Shown here: piece after piece, positions 5,251-7,163 of the stretch
How positions within the stretch are numbered: position 1 is the first letter of the stretch
Layout: each line of letters begins with the position of its first letter
Source of the DNA: JAJPJQ01 sp036522615
GTDB lineage: Bacteria; Desulfobacterota; Binatia; UBA9968
Direction: 5' to 3'
Assembly (NCBI GenBank): GCA_036522615.1
Contig: DATDFN010000274.1
Coordinates: forward strand, 1-7,163
DNA: 7,163 nucleotides
Translations under genes and position numbers: made by a program
The notes under the pieces: generated by a model
What the model was told of the DNA's origin: nothing
Seen by the model: only the letters and a program-made list of their open reading frames with translations
Databases searched by the model: none

Positions 5251-6534
5251 ATGGGGGTAAGGAAGTGGTACGGAAGTGTCCTGTTATGCCTGGGATTGCT
5301 CTTCGGGGCCTCGCCCGCCTTCGGCGGCGGCTACTATATACCGCATCAGACCGCTCGCGGGGTCGGCATGTCCAACGCCCTTACCGCCGGGGTCGACGAC
5401 CCATCGGCGGTTTATTACAACCCCTCGGCGCTGAGCGAGATCGACGGCAACCGGCTGTTGCTCTCCGGCACCTATATCAACGTCGTCAGCAGCGTCGAGA
5501 ACAGCGGGCACAAAGAGGTGAACGGCGGCCGCGATAATTTCGCGGGCAGCTTCTTCGGCAACTACCACGTTCCCGGCACCGACCTGCACCTCGGCCTCGG
5601 CGTTTATTCGCCCTTCGGCCTGGCGACTGCCTATCACGGGGGGTTCACGCGCTTCGGCGCGCGCGACGCCGAGCTCAAGACCTATTATCTAACACCGGCG
5701 ATCGCCTGGAGCCCGTCGCAGTATTTTTCCGTGGGCGCGGGGGCGAGCTACATCCATGCGACCGGGATGTTCTCCCGCTCGCTCTGCTTCGATCCAATTC
5801 TGGGTTGCACCAATCGCGCGCTGATCGCTGCAGAAGAGAAGATCCGCCTCCACGGCGACGACGATACCTACAGCTACAATATCGGCCTGCTCGCCAAGCC
5901 GACCGATCGCATCAAGATCGGCTTCAGCTACCGCGGCACGGCGGATCTGCACTTCGACCGCTCGCGCGCGAAGCTTAAGGGCGATTTCGGCCCGGCGCAC
6001 ACGATCGGCGACGTGCGCCCGATCCCGCTGCCGGCGATCATCAATGTAGGATTATTCTATAAGATCACTCCGGCTTGGGGCGCCGAGATCGTCTACGAGC
6101 GCCAGAACTGGAGTCGCTTCAGAGACCTGAGCGTCAATTTTCCCAACCCGCCGTTCGGCATCGCATCGATCAAGCTGCCGCGGAAGTGGAACGACACGAA
6201 CACGCTGAGGATGGGAAGCTACTATCGCTTAGACAAGAACTGGGAGCTGCGGGGTGGCATCGGACTCGAGCAGGGGCCGATGCCGGACAAGACTCTCAAC
6301 CCGTCGATCCCCGGCGGCGACGTTCTCACGTTGAACGGCGGTATCGGCTACGACTGGGAGCATTTTTCGGTCGGGCTGGGATATCAGGCGATCTTCTATA
6401 AGACGAGGAACGTTAAAAATAAAGAGCTCGAGGGCGCCGTGCCGCCGGGCTTTCCGTTCACCGGCGCACCCGGCAAAGACAAGTACAAAACTTTCAATAA
6501 CTTCTTGACGGTTTCGGCGGGCTATCGCTTTTAG
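5251..6534 (+). CDS. FadL/TodX-family outer-membrane transporter for long-chain or aromatic hydrophobic compounds
   Basis: The 427-aa protein belongs to the FadL/OmpP1/TodX family of 14-strand outer-membrane barrels that pass long-chain fatty acids or hydrocarbons through a lateral opening. Residues 1-25 form a signal peptide (basic VRK, then VLLCLGLLFGASPAFG), with likely cleavage after G25. The mature N-terminus GGYYIPHQTARGVGMSNA (26-43) and DDPSAVYYNPSAL (49-61) are the family's plug-region signatures. Alternating barrel strands follow (for example LHLGLGVYSPFGL 112-124 and KIGFSYRGTADL 222-233), and the chain ends in FLTVSAGYRF with the terminal Phe used for barrel assembly. C179 and C186 lie in a predicted extracellular loop. 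The ATG at 5251 has GGAGGG just upstream (5242-5247). The gene is divergent from the acyl hydrolase/methyltransferase operon across an 89-bp gap, which suggests co-regulation and a related hydrophobic substrate. The actual substrate cannot be read from sequence. Confidence 0.95.
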   Translation: MGVRKWYGSVLLCLGLLFGASPAFGGGYYIPHQTARGVGMSNALTAGVDDPSAVYYNPSALSEIDGNRLLLSGTYINVVSSVENSGHKEVNGGRDNFAGSFFGNYHVPGTDLHLGLGVYSPFGLATAYHGGFTRFGARDAELKTYYLTPAIAWSPSQYFSVGAGASYIHATGMFSRSLCFDPILGCTNRALIAAEEKIRLHGDDDTYSYNIGLLAKPTDRIKIGFSYRGTADLHFDRSRAKLKGDFGPAHTIGDVRPIPLPAIINVGLFYKITPAWGAEIVYERQNWSRFRDLSVNFPNPPFGIASIKLPRKWNDTNTLRMGSYYRLDKNWELRGGIGLEQGPMPDKTLNPSIPGGDVLTLNGGIGYDWEHFSVGLGYQAIFYKTRNVKNKELEGAVPPGFPFTGAPGKDKYKTFNNFLTVSAGYRF

Positions 6535-6538
6535 GCGG

Positions 6539-7163
6539 TTATTTCCTCTGCCCCTTTTCGATCTTCGCCCACGCATCCCGCAGCGTGACCGTGCGGTTGA
6601 AGACGAGCTTTTTATCCGCCGAATCGCGATCGACGGTAAAGTACCCCATCCGCTCGAACTGGTAGCGCGCGCCGGGCGCGGCGCCGTCCAGGAACCGCTC
6701 GACGCGGCAGGATGAAAGCGCCTCGAGCGAATTCGAATTAATGTTCTTCGTCCAGTCCTCCCCTTCCGGCACATCTTCCGGGTTCTCCGCGGTAAAGAGA
6801 TGATCGTAGAGCCGCGCCTCGGCTTCGAGCGCGTGCGCGGCCGAGACCCAGTGGAGCGTCGCCTTCACTTTGCGCCCGCTCTGCGCCGAGCCGCTTTTGG
6901 TCTCCACATCGTATGTGCAGCGGAGCTCGACAACTTCGCCGGTCTTGGGGTCCTTCACGACCTCTTCGCACTTGATGATATACGCGTAGCGGAGCCGTAC
7001 TTCTTTTCCCGGTGATAGACGAAAGAATCCCTTCGGCGGCTCCTCGCGGAAGTCGTCGCGCTCGATGTAGAGCACGCGCGAGAACGGCACTTTGCGCGTG
7101 CCCATCGAAGGGTCTTCGGGATTGTTCACGGCGTCGAGCTCTTCGACGCGATCCTCGGGATAA
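6539..7163 (-). CDS. glnS: Glutaminyl-tRNA synthetase, C-terminal anticodon-binding region (5' part outside window)
   Basis: The visible 208 residues match the two C-terminal beta-barrel domains of bacterial GlnRS, which recognise the tRNA-Gln anticodon. Recognisable stretches are PSMGTRKVPFSRVLYIERDDF, here around residues 19-39 of the visible part, then GKEVRLRYAYIIKCEEV, HWVSAAHALEAEARLYDHLF, GYFTVDRD and the ending VFNRTVTLRDAWAKIEKG. The frame stays open to the right edge (…YPEDRVEELDAVNNPEDPS), so the GTG at 7129 is an internal Val and not a start. The catalytic Rossmann domain with HIGH and KMSKS-type motifs would lie beyond the window. Having GlnRS means this organism can charge tRNA-Gln directly. 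The TAA stop lies 4 bp from the stop of the convergent transporter gene. It is a housekeeping gene with no evident functional tie to the operon. Confidence 0.97.
   Translation of the reverse strand, partial: YPEDRVEELDAVNNPEDPSMGTRKVPFSRVLYIERDDFREEPPKGFFRLSPGKEVRLRYAYIIKCEEVVKDPKTGEVVELRCTYDVETKSGSAQSGRKVKATLHWVSAAHALEAEARLYDHLFTAENPEDVPEGEDWTKNINSNSLEALSSCRVERFLDGAAPGARYQFERMGYFTVDRDSADKKLVFNRTVTLRDAWAKIEKGQRK

Noticed and set aside
7127..7129. GTG as a possible start of a short GlnRS-like protein
   Set aside because: The frame continues upstream to the window edge with GlnRS-like sequence, so this is an internal Val of a truncated-by-window gene.

Overview
The window comes from a GC-rich, diderm (outer-membrane-bearing) bacterium. 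This is shown by a FadL-type outer-membrane barrel with a signal peptide and a terminal Phe, by a PrsK-like membrane histidine kinase, and by a bacterial GlnRS. A deltaproteobacterial or related environmental lineage (for example Binatota-like) would fit, but this is a guess from gene style. The window is almost entirely coding, and no rRNA, tRNA, CRISPR array, insertion sequence or long non-coding stretch was seen.

Layout. Positions 5161 down to 1 hold a tight minus-strand operon of four genes: (i) a 66-aa excisionase/MerR-like helix-turn-helix protein; (ii) a 576-aa fusion of a LuxD-like acyl hydrolase with a class I SAM-dependent methyltransferase; (iii) a 718-aa multi-pass membrane histidine kinase (7TM/PrsK-like sensor, GAF, HisKA, HATPase); (iv) an NtrC-type response regulator that runs off the left edge. 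Gaps are 13 and 10 bp, followed by a 23-bp overlap. An 89-bp AT-rich divergent promoter region (5162-5250) separates this operon from a plus-strand FadL/TodX-family transporter (5251-6534). A convergent glnS 3' end follows only 4 bp later and runs off the right edge.

How it may work together (inference). The operon and the divergent gene pair a fatty-acyl releasing and methylating enzyme with a membrane sensor kinase, a response regulator and a long-chain hydrophobic-compound porin. This recalls the logic of fatty-acid methyl ester signalling (PhcB methyltransferase, PhcS kinase, PhcR regulator in Ralstonia), but uses different proteins. The regulator is odd. It keeps the NtrC fold signature but has lost the phospho-acceptor Asp, the Walker A Lys, the Walker B Asp-Glu pair, the GAFTGA loop, an arginine finger and the sensor II Arg. 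It therefore looks like an ATPase-dead, phosphorylation-independent pseudo-NtrC beside an apparently fully active kinase. The fusion enzyme, the pseudo-NtrC and their linkage to FadL are the main reasons to look again at this window.
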